Shown here piece after piece: positions 8,201 through 14,078 of a stretch of DNA of 20,630 nt; position 1 is the first letter of the stretch, and the number at the start of each line of letters is the position of its first letter. The DNA comes from a virus: the IMG/VR virus record IMGVR_UViG_3300032731_001083, positions 1 through 20,630 of that record; one strand, written 5' to 3'. The notes under the pieces are model-generated. The model saw only the letters and a list, made by a program, of their open reading frames with translations, had not been told where the DNA came from and did not search any database. A program made the position numbers and the translations under genes.

Positions 8201-8652
8201 TCAATTGTCACGTTTGCCGCGCCGATTGCCACCGTCGAAGCGGTTTCGTCAAAGGTAAATGCCGGTCGGTCTCCGCCTTCACCCAGACCCACAATGCGCA
8301 ACCCAGCGATCGTGATATCAAAACCGTCAGCGGCGGAGATGGTTTCGGCATGACCCGCAGCGACATAAACAATATCGCCGTTGTTTGCCGTGGCCATGGC
8401 AGCGCAATAATCCAGCGTTAGACACGGACTGATCGGATTCCGGCCATGCCCAGCGGTATCGCCGCCGGTCACCGTCATGCCGGAGTCAACGTACCATATG
8501 TCCCCGGTCGTTTGACTGGTATCCAGCACGCCAAATATACCGCCTGGCGATTGCTTGATAAATAATGGAGACCACTGCCCGTCCGCAGCCGCAAGGCCCG
8601 CAAAAAGGAGAAGGATCCCCAGTGTAATTGATAAGAATTTGAGTTTCTTCAT
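5203..8652 (-). CDS. large exported right-handed beta-helix protein with duplicated domains
   Basis: The 1149-residue product starts with a signal peptide (MKKLKFLSITLGILLLFAGLAAA) behind a strong GGAGGA Shine-Dalgarno. Residues about 50-300 form a pectate-lyase-like parallel beta-helix: WYVDSG, GDIVYVAAGHAETIS at 92-106, ITIAGLRIVGLGEGGDRP at 113-130. Residues about 755-1005 repeat it: YYVDDAG, GDIVFVAPDHEETL at 792-805, VTIVGLGTG at 817-825. Between them lie two copies of another domain, about 440-530 and 620-710, each with an APEGE motif, and repeated linkers with DGS..ERLE. Residues about 1024-1149 form a separate beta-rich C-terminal domain. No lyase catalytic residues are evident, so a structural or adhesive role is likelier than enzyme activity. 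The start of the head accessory operon segment fits a virion decoration or fibre protein. Confidence 0.75.
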   Translation of the reverse strand: MKKLKFLSITLGILLLFAGLAAADGQWSPLFIKQSPGGIFGVLDTSQTTGDIWYVDSGMTVTGGDTAGHGRNPISPCLTLDYCAAMATANNGDIVYVAAGHAETISAADGFDITIAGLRIVGLGEGGDRPAFTFDETASTVAIGAANVTIENFQFIAGVHAIVLGIAVEDAGDNFTLLNSVFPEPSDGTYDFIDGIDLEDDANGVRIIGNEYYHTAAVGPEHFIEAGNGANDGLQIINNDIQGEFSVAAIWSNDADLRCKILNNRVVQMTSGEFAIEFAGNATGFADGNRVFTNAEATSATFGTMYLGENLTTTTTAKSGAPYPVHDTGWTQLNATTLTAVQTSMTAAIDADELDTLLKVASGTGASPTSVVQDSVIAHMISKDDPPVNTSYVNTTDALEALSDKLGAFTADEGTDQDDSVFSDLDLIQTDLDTLTAAMGPYYLATVTTGGTTTFIDTAMIGYGTNYFKTNWMACVIWDAGGGNVAPEGECQDITGYVTGTGQFTVAVAFTTTGTDDVIMIKRREDMAIDSALLDTTPLAGSLATFVAGGAAGQGTQLYGSKSLVDIIGTDGNTIQDTNDSIAGMLGVDDSDNTMATTSVVANDDGSVFERLEFIQGIGGDKIIVPVTAAVIDTTHTTALALGQYPTGYFAGDWSMVVLFDQAAGKAAPEGEIVDVTANVTATGALTHAALASAGAATGDIIMLVRTADLGSAMMITTSVLADADGSNVERLEYLAQMSEQVLAGMRASGRSIGNVYYVDDAGGNTSYSGLTWALAKALIVQGYDLTADDKGDIVFVAPDHEETLAAATTTLDEAGVTIVGLGTGEKMPMITMTAGASKINVTAADVTIEGIHFYSTTTDNVVTIDADASGLVVRGCQFTGTAAGHVLGIDLATTLKDIVIEDNFVYDLDTDGDAFINATAGAQTNLVIQNNRIWGDYDDAGIHSDAANLNTVIKGNTVNNVNAGQHAVQLSGASTGYIHNNILSATVPGAILDPGSCMAFDNKIVESDMTDAPDHAMMEDGWYYSYKLYDLLGTAGTTALFTVTGTVEVLAYGEVTETLTSDAGTVALGGIDGNTVLLIAATGGNAPLSIGDVWTSATSASSASSPSKVIMADDDIGITESGENLNDGAIGIHCYWRPLEESASVVAN

Positions 8653-8667
8653 TTTAGTCCTCCGTCA

Positions 8668-8700
8668 TAAAATTATTATGCCGTGTTAAAATTGTTATGC
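8668..8700. repeat. 14-bp imperfect direct repeat
   Basis: TAAAATTATTATGC (8668-8681) and TAAAATTGTTATGC (8687-8700) differ at one base. The second copy contains the stop codon of the 159-residue head protein; the first lies in the short gap before the large exported gene. It may be a remnant of a local duplication or of recombination at this gene boundary. No function is evident. Confidence 0.5.
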
Positions 8701-9174
8701 AAGCGCCGATACTGACAAGTTTTTGGTGTAACGGGGCTCAAGAATCGCGTGAACCTGGATATTGCCAGTTGCCGACCCACAAACGCATCGCAATGACAAC
8801 CAATTTTCGGCGTTATCCATGTCCATCACAACGGCCTCAAGTTCGACAATCAGCATAAAATTTGATTTAGTCAAATAACCAACCGTCAACGCTGCGCTGG
8901 TAGCATCAGCGGCCAAAACATCAGCGTTGGCAGTTCCCTGAGCAGCACCGCCAAACGCATAATGAAACGTCAGGGGCGATGTCAAAGTTCCTTGAGCCGC
9001 GCCGCTATAGGCATATAATACAAAATCTGCCCCGCCCATGGTCTGAATACCGATGATAAACATGGCGCGATGATAGTTTTTCATATTGATGCCTTTGGTA
9101 TCTAAGTTTGCGCCGGCGTTTAAATCGCCGTCACTTAGAACCGGGACAACCTTAAAAATCTCTGGAAATCTCAT
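8695..9174 (-). CDS. putative head decoration/accessory protein
   Basis: The 159-residue protein has no signal peptide, unlike the four gene products that follow it. Its N-terminal half contains DLNAGANLDTKGINMKNYHRAMFII (about 17-41) and its C-terminus ends in a strand followed by AILEPRY (about 143-149). This 'NMKNYHRA...LEPRY' layout is what I associate with a family of small phage structural proteins encoded just after the capsid gene. AAAGGAG lies seven bases before the ATG. The position immediately downstream of the capsid gene supports a capsid-associated role. No experimental function is known to me for this family. Confidence 0.65.
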   Translation of the reverse strand: MRFPEIFKVVPVLSDGDLNAGANLDTKGINMKNYHRAMFIIGIQTMGGADFVLYAYSGAAQGTLTSPLTFHYAFGGAAQGTANADVLAADATSAALTVGYLTKSNFMLIVELEAVVMDMDNAENWLSLRCVCGSATGNIQVHAILEPRYTKNLSVSALA

Positions 9175-9192
9175 TTTGATACTCCTTTATAT

Positions 9193-9213
9193 CCGGGGAA
9201 CTATGGCCCCCGG
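9193..9213 (-). other. small GC-rich hairpin after the capsid gene
   Basis: CCGGGG (9193-9198) and CCCCGG (9208-9213) can pair around a nine-base loop in the gap between the capsid gene and the next gene. It is followed in the minus-strand transcript by ATATAAAGGAG, without a T run, so it is not an intrinsic terminator. A stabilising or processing element downstream of the most highly expressed gene is plausible. Confidence 0.4.
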
Positions 9214-9227
9214 CGATTTGATTTTAA

Positions 9228-10625
9228 TTATCTTGCCGCTGTCACCAGAAACGGCCCGACTGTGTCAGAACCCTTGTAAGGCGTCAGTTTATTCGCCCAC
9301 CGCGGTTGTCCGTCAAAATACCACAGAAACCGGAACGTATCTTGATCGTAAATGAAATTCACATGGATGGACATTGCTTCGTTGATGTCGCCCTTATTCG
9401 CCGTGATATACTGCGAAAGATCGGCAAGGATTATATCGCCCTTATCGCCGAGTGCCGCCGCCTGCTCGATGGTGATACAGGGAAAACCGTTCAGGGTCGC
9501 CACGCGTTTGCCTCCATAGAAATCAGCTTTGTATAAGGGTATCAGCACACCACCGGACCCGATCGCGTGTGACAACAGGGAAAGCTGAGGTTTGGTTTCA
9601 CGATTCACCAGATAAACCACGCTCGGATTTTCGGCCCATAAACGAGCCTCCATCTTCAGGATATTATTTGTTAAGATGGTATCCGCTGCCTGGCCGGTTT
9701 CTTTTGTGATAGAAATCAGGCAATCGGCATTCAAAATACCCAGGGCTTCGCCGCCGCCGGAACCGTTAATGACAAGATCCTGACCTTTAAACGCAAATTC
9801 TTTTCCGAACAGATCGCGCATTTCTTGACCCAGGAATGTGACATTCCGGATTATTTCGCCGGAAGCATAATACAGCCCGGTCAATTTTGTGGGTTCGATC
9901 CGGATTTTCTTGAACTTGGTTTTTGATACGGTAAAGGAAGCAAGTTCGGCGGTCGTGTAAACCCTTACACCGCCCCCGCGGGAACCGTTTGCCCGGCTTT
10001 CCTCATCGATACCGTAAATTTCGACAAATTGCGTACCTTCGCCGAGTGTCCGATTCGATGTGCGCGAAAGAACTTCGGAATTATTGAAACCGTGCGTCAT
10101 AAGCTCAACGGCGGATTCACCCTGCAAAAAAAATCCACCGTCAGTCGGGACGCCAACCGTGAAACCGCCGGTCGCCGCAACTCGATTTTCTTTTCTGAGC
10201 CGCTTTTCTTGTTTCTCTGAGTTGCGCTTTTCGGTTTCCATCAGCCGCGTCCGCGCTTCAACAACCTCTTTGTCTTCAAATGCGACCGGCTGCGACATGG
10301 TCCGAATGTCCAGCAGTTGCTGACCGAGCACCGATGCTGAAGACCCGCGATAAATCGGCTGATCCTGCACGGCGATGTTGCTCGAATCATCATCGCCCGG
10401 ATCGTCAGCCGGAGGCGGATCGTTGATCGATCGACCCATGCGCGCCTCAAGCGCCGCTTCTTCCTCAAGCTCCCGGATTTCGGTTTCGATGGTTATGGAT
10501 TCCGCCATATCCGCTTTGCGCTGAGTCTGCAACTCTTCCGTCCGCTTATCCGCATCAAGCGCCCGGAATGCTTTCAGCCGCTTTAAAATTTCTTGCAATT
10601 TTTTTCGTAATTCTGCGAGATTCAT
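9228..10625 (-). CDS. HK97-family major capsid protein
   Basis: The 465-residue protein has the classic layout. An N-terminal coiled-coil scaffolding (delta) domain at about 1-60, rich in Glu, Lys and Leu, is followed by a flexible Pro/Asp-rich linker at about 70-90 and a second charged helix (about 115-145). The HK97 capsid fold follows, with GGFFLQGE (about 162-169), a long E-loop region, and DLVINGSGGGEALGIL (about 282-297), which is a family landmark. It ends KGSDTVGPFLVTAAR. The delta domain is expected to be removed by the protease encoded upstream; the exact cleavage site is not read here. The ATG overlaps the protease stop codon, and GGGGG precedes it by seven bases. Confidence 0.92.
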   Translation of the reverse strand: MNLAELRKKLQEILKRLKAFRALDADKRTEELQTQRKADMAESITIETEIRELEEEAALEARMGRSINDPPPADDPGDDDSSNIAVQDQPIYRGSSASVLGQQLLDIRTMSQPVAFEDKEVVEARTRLMETEKRNSEKQEKRLRKENRVAATGGFTVGVPTDGGFFLQGESAVELMTHGFNNSEVLSRTSNRTLGEGTQFVEIYGIDEESRANGSRGGGVRVYTTAELASFTVSKTKFKKIRIEPTKLTGLYYASGEIIRNVTFLGQEMRDLFGKEFAFKGQDLVINGSGGGEALGILNADCLISITKETGQAADTILTNNILKMEARLWAENPSVVYLVNRETKPQLSLLSHAIGSGGVLIPLYKADFYGGKRVATLNGFPCITIEQAAALGDKGDIILADLSQYITANKGDINEAMSIHVNFIYDQDTFRFLWYFDGQPRWANKLTPYKGSDTVGPFLVTAAR

Positions 10626-11290
10626 AATTCAACCCCCGTATTAATTCTCATTAAGTGTTCGTCAATTTCTTGGTTTTCATCCTCAATGCGGTTCGCCGCA
10701 TCGTTATTGTCAGCGCGGTTCGCCGCGTTGAATGCGTCTTTTGATCGTGTCGCAACGGTCGTGTCCGGGTATGCCGGAAATGTAACCGGAGAAACATCGA
10801 AAACTTCTTTTACTTCGATAACGGTTCTTATTTCTCTGTCCTTATTTTCAGGATCAGACTCCCAGATATCTTTGGCAATCGAAAAAGCAAAAGACATTTG
10901 AGTTATAAGTCTATTTTGAATTTTGCTAAGAACTTTTCTAAACGTTTCATCGTCAATCTCATCAGCTTCCATAAAAAGACCCTTAGTCCTTTCACGGACT
11001 GATAGATTCTCCCCGGATCTGGCAAAAATGTCGCTCGGTTCATGATTAAATAATCCCCGAATATCCGATATTTTCAAGGCTTTTTTAAATGCGCCGGGTT
11101 TTATTTTTTCCCGAAACCAACCAAGGTCATCGGAAAGCGTATTGAACAAGGCAGGATACCCGATAATTTTAGGTGGCTCATCTTTGGCCCGTTGTATCCA
11201 TTTAACCGTCATCGGCACAACTCGGACCTCGGTAGTTTCGCCATAAAGCTCTATGGCTCTTTTTGTAATATTATATTTATCTCTTTTCAT
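10622..11290 (-). CDS. HK97-family prohead protease (Peptidase S78)
   Basis: The 222-residue protein shows the prohead protease pattern: a substrate-cleft strand IIGYPALFNTLSDDLGWFREKI at about 42-63, KPGAF, the catalytic His in GLFNHEPSDIFARS (His83) and the catalytic Ser in LITQMSFAFSI (Ser133). A conserved strand VFDVSPVTFPAYPDT follows at about 163-177. It is a serine protease of the herpesvirus-assemblin type that cleaves the capsid delta domain, matures the prohead and is then degraded or lost. The charged C-terminus from about 185 has no clear function. Its place between portal and capsid genes is canonical. Confidence 0.9.
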   Translation of the reverse strand: MKRDKYNITKRAIELYGETTEVRVVPMTVKWIQRAKDEPPKIIGYPALFNTLSDDLGWFREKIKPGAFKKALKISDIRGLFNHEPSDIFARSGENLSVRERTKGLFMEADEIDDETFRKVLSKIQNRLITQMSFAFSIAKDIWESDPENKDREIRTVIEVKEVFDVSPVTFPAYPDTTVATRSKDAFNAANRADNNDAANRIEDENQEIDEHLMRINTGVEL

Positions 11291-11399
11291 AGTCCGGCCT
11301 TTTTTCCTTATCCATCATGGCGTTTTCCCGTTTCCGGTCATTCGCCGCCTGAATCTTTTCGCGCCTGGTCGGTTTCCGTCGCTCCGCTCGCTTTCCCAT
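11277..11399 (-). CDS. very basic 40-residue protein between portal and protease
   Basis: This short ORF encodes MGKRAERRKPTRREKI... ending DYEKR, with about half its residues charged and mostly Arg/Lys. It begins 29 bases after the portal stop and overlaps the protease start by 14 bases. Small basic ORFs are often present here in head operons, but no family is recognised and there is no strong ribosome-binding site. It may be a DNA- or RNA-contacting microprotein, or a translational bridge to the protease gene. It may also be fortuitous. Confidence 0.45.
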   Translation of the reverse strand: MGKRAERRKPTRREKIQAANDRKRENAMMDKEKRPDYEKR

Positions 11400-11427
11400 T
11401 ATTCATCCGTCCATTCTTGATTCATTT

Positions 11428-13437
11428 TTACCCCGCAGTTATAAAACAATCACATCCACTATGTAACTGTGGATATTTCGTCAAACCCCTGATCGGCATC
11501 GGATCTTGACCCTCGACTTCTATCTTGGTCCCTGCCTGCACAAATGCTTCGCCCTTAGCAACCGTTCTGCCAGCAAGCGATTGGCAATAAGGACAAGTAG
11601 TAGGCCCACGGATAGCCCAAACAGACCGAAACCCGCCCGCAAAGAAGGTGGAAGCCGCGACCATATTCGCCATCGAAACCGTTTGCCGATTGGCAACTTT
11701 GTCCGCCCGTTTTTCGTGCCACTCATCAACTCGTACCTCCAGATCCGTCAATTCGCCCTCAAGCAGCGCCACAAGCTGCCCGCGCGAGGATCCAATATAT
11801 TGTGCCGAGAAACCCTCGGTGTATTCCCGGATCTCATCTTCAAGCTCAGCCGTCAAGCCGACATCAGTCCCGATTTCGCCCGCAGCCGCTTCCTGAATCG
11901 ACTCCGCAAAGGACCGCATAGTCGGCGCGATCGTATCGATCACATAGGTCGGCATGTCCCGGTAAAAATCATCCAGCCATTTTTCCATATTCCGCTGCGC
12001 CCTGGATTTTGCTTGCTTACCGACTTCTTTTTTAACGGCGATGCTTTCCCGATTGACGATCTTCTGAGCCGCGTCATGGAAAAGCGGATAGTATCTCTTG
12101 GCAACCCGGTCCCGGCCCCGGACAGACTGTAAAGCCGATGCACGATACTCAATCGCTCGGGTATTTGTCTGGACCGGGACCGGGACCGGTTGCCTCGGTT
12201 CATTGACTGGAACGAAGTTTAACGGCACCATACCGACATCGCCACCGTCGACCGGATTAATATCATCCCGATCAAGCATCCGGTTTAACGGCATTCCCAT
12301 CTGCCAATATCTTTGATCGATTTCAGATCGTGATTTCGCATCCGGACGAAGGAGGCCGTCAAAATTGTATTTAATAAAAAACCCGGCACGCCGCTGCTCA
12401 GATGTCAACAACTTGGCATTCATTGCCTGCTCATCGCGCACAAGCCAGGTCAGCATACAGTTATCCAAGTGCGCCTTGTTCTGTTGCTCAGTATTGTTAT
12501 ATGACGCGCCCTTTTGGAAAACGCTGAGTTTTGCGGGTTGAACACGAAAAAGACCAAAAATATCCTCTTTCGTCGTTTTCATTAATTCGAGCAACTGAGC
12601 ATCGGCCAGTTTGATATTGAATGGAATAAATTTGCCATCATCCTCAAGCACCATTGGCCTGCGTGATCCGGTTGAACCGGTGCCCATAAATTTTTTGTCA
12701 ACGGCTTTTATAAAAGCTTTTTTATTCTCTCCAAGATCTCCTGGAAATGTGAAAAACCCGCTCGGTGAAAAACCTTGTTTGAAATACAGGCTTTCAAACT
12801 CGACCTGGCTCAATCCGATCCCGATGGATTCACGCGCAAAGTTCTGGATCATTGATTCACCCAATAGACCATTAAAGCCGAAACCCGGAATATGCAGGAT
12901 ATCACGAGCTGGTCGTGGGTCAGGTTCGCCCTGGATTTGATAAACAATTTTTCCGCGCCCATATAGCCGGCCGCCACCGAACTTGTCCAAATCGCCTGTG
13001 AGATATTTGGTCCGCTTTGGAGTAATCAGCTCCGGTCTGACCGGCCAAATCGCTTTAACTCCTTTGCCAGACCGTTCGATCACGGAATATTGATTCCCGC
13101 CCAACAATATTTGCCCTTGGCCGGTTTCGCGCCAGGTGAATGATGTCATCTCCGGATTGGGTTCGTCGTGTAACAGGAAATATAAATCTTCATCCCTTGC
13201 CGGATCAGTACCGCCGCTTTTTCTTTCCTTAAGCAGTTTTAGCGGTAACTTTGCCTTGTCTGAAGAAATCAACATCACACAGGCAGCAACCGCCGATAGC
13301 CGCATGGCCGTCTGTTTATTGATAGCCTTTCCGCTATCGGAAACACCACCAGTCAACGAATACCAAAAATCATCGTATGCGGTTAAGCTGCCGCCGCCTA
13401 TGACTTGTGATCGGCACGTTTTAGAATATAGACCCAT
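11428..13437 (-). CDS. portal protein fused to a MuF-like head morphogenesis domain
   Basis: The 669-residue protein is much longer than a typical HK97 portal (about 400-450). Residues about 30-400 match the HK97 portal family: SAVAACVMLISSDKAKLPLKL (48-68), LLHDEPNPEMTSFTWRE (about 88-104), the DILHIPGFGFNGLLGES segment, and the late helix FGLFRVQPAKLSVFQKGASYNN. After a Pro/Val-rich linker (VPVNEPRQPVPVPVQ), residues about 430-669 resemble the Mu gpF head-morphogenesis domain. It ends with CPYC at 615-618 and HSGCDC at 659-664, likely a metal site. The portal forms the dodecameric DNA gate at one capsid vertex; MuF domains are minor capsid components. The start is coupled to the upstream small membrane protein, whose 3' end it overlaps by 40 bases. 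Confidence 0.88.
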   Translation of the reverse strand: MGLYSKTCRSQVIGGGSLTAYDDFWYSLTGGVSDSGKAINKQTAMRLSAVAACVMLISSDKAKLPLKLLKERKSGGTDPARDEDLYFLLHDEPNPEMTSFTWRETGQGQILLGGNQYSVIERSGKGVKAIWPVRPELITPKRTKYLTGDLDKFGGGRLYGRGKIVYQIQGEPDPRPARDILHIPGFGFNGLLGESMIQNFARESIGIGLSQVEFESLYFKQGFSPSGFFTFPGDLGENKKAFIKAVDKKFMGTGSTGSRRPMVLEDDGKFIPFNIKLADAQLLELMKTTKEDIFGLFRVQPAKLSVFQKGASYNNTEQQNKAHLDNCMLTWLVRDEQAMNAKLLTSEQRRAGFFIKYNFDGLLRPDAKSRSEIDQRYWQMGMPLNRMLDRDDINPVDGGDVGMVPLNFVPVNEPRQPVPVPVQTNTRAIEYRASALQSVRGRDRVAKRYYPLFHDAAQKIVNRESIAVKKEVGKQAKSRAQRNMEKWLDDFYRDMPTYVIDTIAPTMRSFAESIQEAAAGEIGTDVGLTAELEDEIREYTEGFSAQYIGSSRGQLVALLEGELTDLEVRVDEWHEKRADKVANRQTVSMANMVAASTFFAGGFRSVWAIRGPTTCPYCQSLAGRTVAKGEAFVQAGTKIEVEGQDPMPIRGLTKYPQLHSGCDCFITAG

Positions 13438-13577
13438 TCAGGCACAATCCCCATAAGCCACACCAAGGCACCGACCACAATCAGCGCAATCGGAAGCCCA
13501 AACAATAAAAAAAGGCCCACCCCTAACAAGGATAGGCCCACAAATAGCAATACGTCCGAAAAATCGATGTTTTTCAC
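13398..13577 (-). CDS. small membrane protein with GTG start
   Basis: A 59-residue ORF starts at a GTG with GAGG nine bases upstream and is the first gene of the promoter at 13631-13659. Residues about 9-48 are almost continuously hydrophobic (LLFVGLSLLGVGLFLLFG, then IALIVVGALVWLMGIV), consistent with two membrane helices joined by a short GLP turn. The tail (YILKRADHKS) is basic. Its last 40 bases overlap the portal start in another frame. A membrane protein as first gene of a head operon is unusual; holin, membrane-docking and regulatory roles are all conceivable. Confidence 0.65.
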   Translation of the reverse strand: MKNIDFSDVLLFVGLSLLGVGLFLLFGLPIALIVVGALVWLMGIVPEWVYILKRADHKS

Positions 13578-13630
13578 ATCCTGAAGCCTCGGATAAATAT
13601 TAAAAAATCTTAATTACATTCAATGCCCCC

Positions 13631-13648
13631 TTTTTAACAGGTTAAAAA
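13631..13648. promoter_or_regulatory. perfect 18-bp palindrome over the -10 box (operator candidate)
   Basis: TTTTTAAC-AG-GTTAAAAA is an exact 8-2-8 inverted repeat covering the -10 region of the portal promoter. A related word, TTTTAACCTTGT, occurs in the plus-strand promoter at 19938-19949. Binding of a dimeric repressor here would block RNA polymerase. Confidence 0.55.
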
Positions 13649-13659
13649 TAGTGTGTCAA
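13631..13659 (-). promoter_or_regulatory. putative promoter for the portal-capsid operon
   Basis: On the minus strand TTGACA (13659-13654) is a perfect -35 box. Seventeen bases later lies TAAAAA (13636-13631), a four-of-six match to TATAAT. Transcription would start near 13624, before the GTG at 13577. It lies just after the terminator of the terminase transcript, so portal and later genes would be transcribed separately. The -10 box lies inside a perfect palindrome, which implies repression or activation by a bound protein. Confidence 0.6.
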
Positions 13660-13672
13660 GTGTTTGTTTTCA

Positions 13673-13690
13673 TTGTGTAATCTTACACAA
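13673..13690. promoter_or_regulatory. perfect 18-bp palindrome upstream of the -35 box (operator candidate)
   Basis: TTGTGTAA-TC-TTACACAA is an exact 8-2-8 inverted repeat 13 bases upstream of the -35 box on the minus strand. That position suits an activator or an upstream repressor site. The half-site TTGTGTA recurs at 19946-19952 within the plus-strand promoter and, inverted, at 19903-19909. Confidence 0.55.
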
Positions 13691-13741
13691 GAGGTTTTTG
13701 GTAATAGGTCAATATTATTTGATTTTTCGTGCGGATAGGAT

Positions 13742-13773
13742 AAAAAAAGCCCGACTCGGTTAAGAATCGGGCT
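13742..13773 (-). terminator. Rho-independent terminator of the terminase transcript
   Basis: On the minus strand a 10-bp stem (AGCCCGATTC pairing with GAGTCGGGCT, with one G-T wobble) encloses a six-base loop. It is followed at once by seven T residues, counting the last T of the stem. It lies 27 bases after the stop of the 92-residue gene. The GC-rich stem and the uninterrupted T run make this a strong intrinsic terminator. Confidence 0.88.
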
Positions 13774-13799
13774 GAATTCGTGCGGATTTTTTAGTTAAG

Positions 13800-14078
13800 T
13801 TATCGCAACATTTCGTCAATCATGATAATCTTATGTTGTAATTCGGCCCTTTTAATCCGTAACACGGCTCGATCCACCATCGCCGTGACGTCGATACCTT
13901 CCGGCATAAACTCGATATTGGCCGTCACGATTTCGCCGAGGCTCATTCTGATATCGGCTTTACGCACACCACCGATTATTTCACCGGTTTTAGGGTTAAA
14001 GACTCTGACCTTATGACCCAAAGCGTGCCTGCCTTCATCCCCAATTGCCTCAATCCTTACTGGTATTCTGTTTTTCAT
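13800..14078 (-). CDS. small conserved-looking phage protein between terminase and portal
   Basis: The 92-residue protein contains VRVFNPKTGEIIGGVRKADIRMSLGEIVTANIEF (about 24-57), an alternating strand pattern typical of a small beta-rich phage protein often found in this position. The C-terminus is helical and charged (RAVLRIKRAELQHKIIMIDEM). It overlaps the large terminase by four bases (ATGA) and is the last gene before the terminator at 13742-13773. I know of no established function; a head or packaging accessory role is inferred only from context. Confidence 0.65.
   Translation of the reverse strand: MKNRIPVRIEAIGDEGRHALGHKVRVFNPKTGEIIGGVRKADIRMSLGEIVTANIEFMPEGIDVTAMVDRAVLRIKRAELQHKIIMIDEMLR

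Noticed and set aside
5203-8652. Pectate lyase or polysaccharide depolymerase activity
   Set aside because: The beta-helix fold is likely, but I see no characteristic catalytic Asp/Arg clusters, so an enzyme call is not supported.
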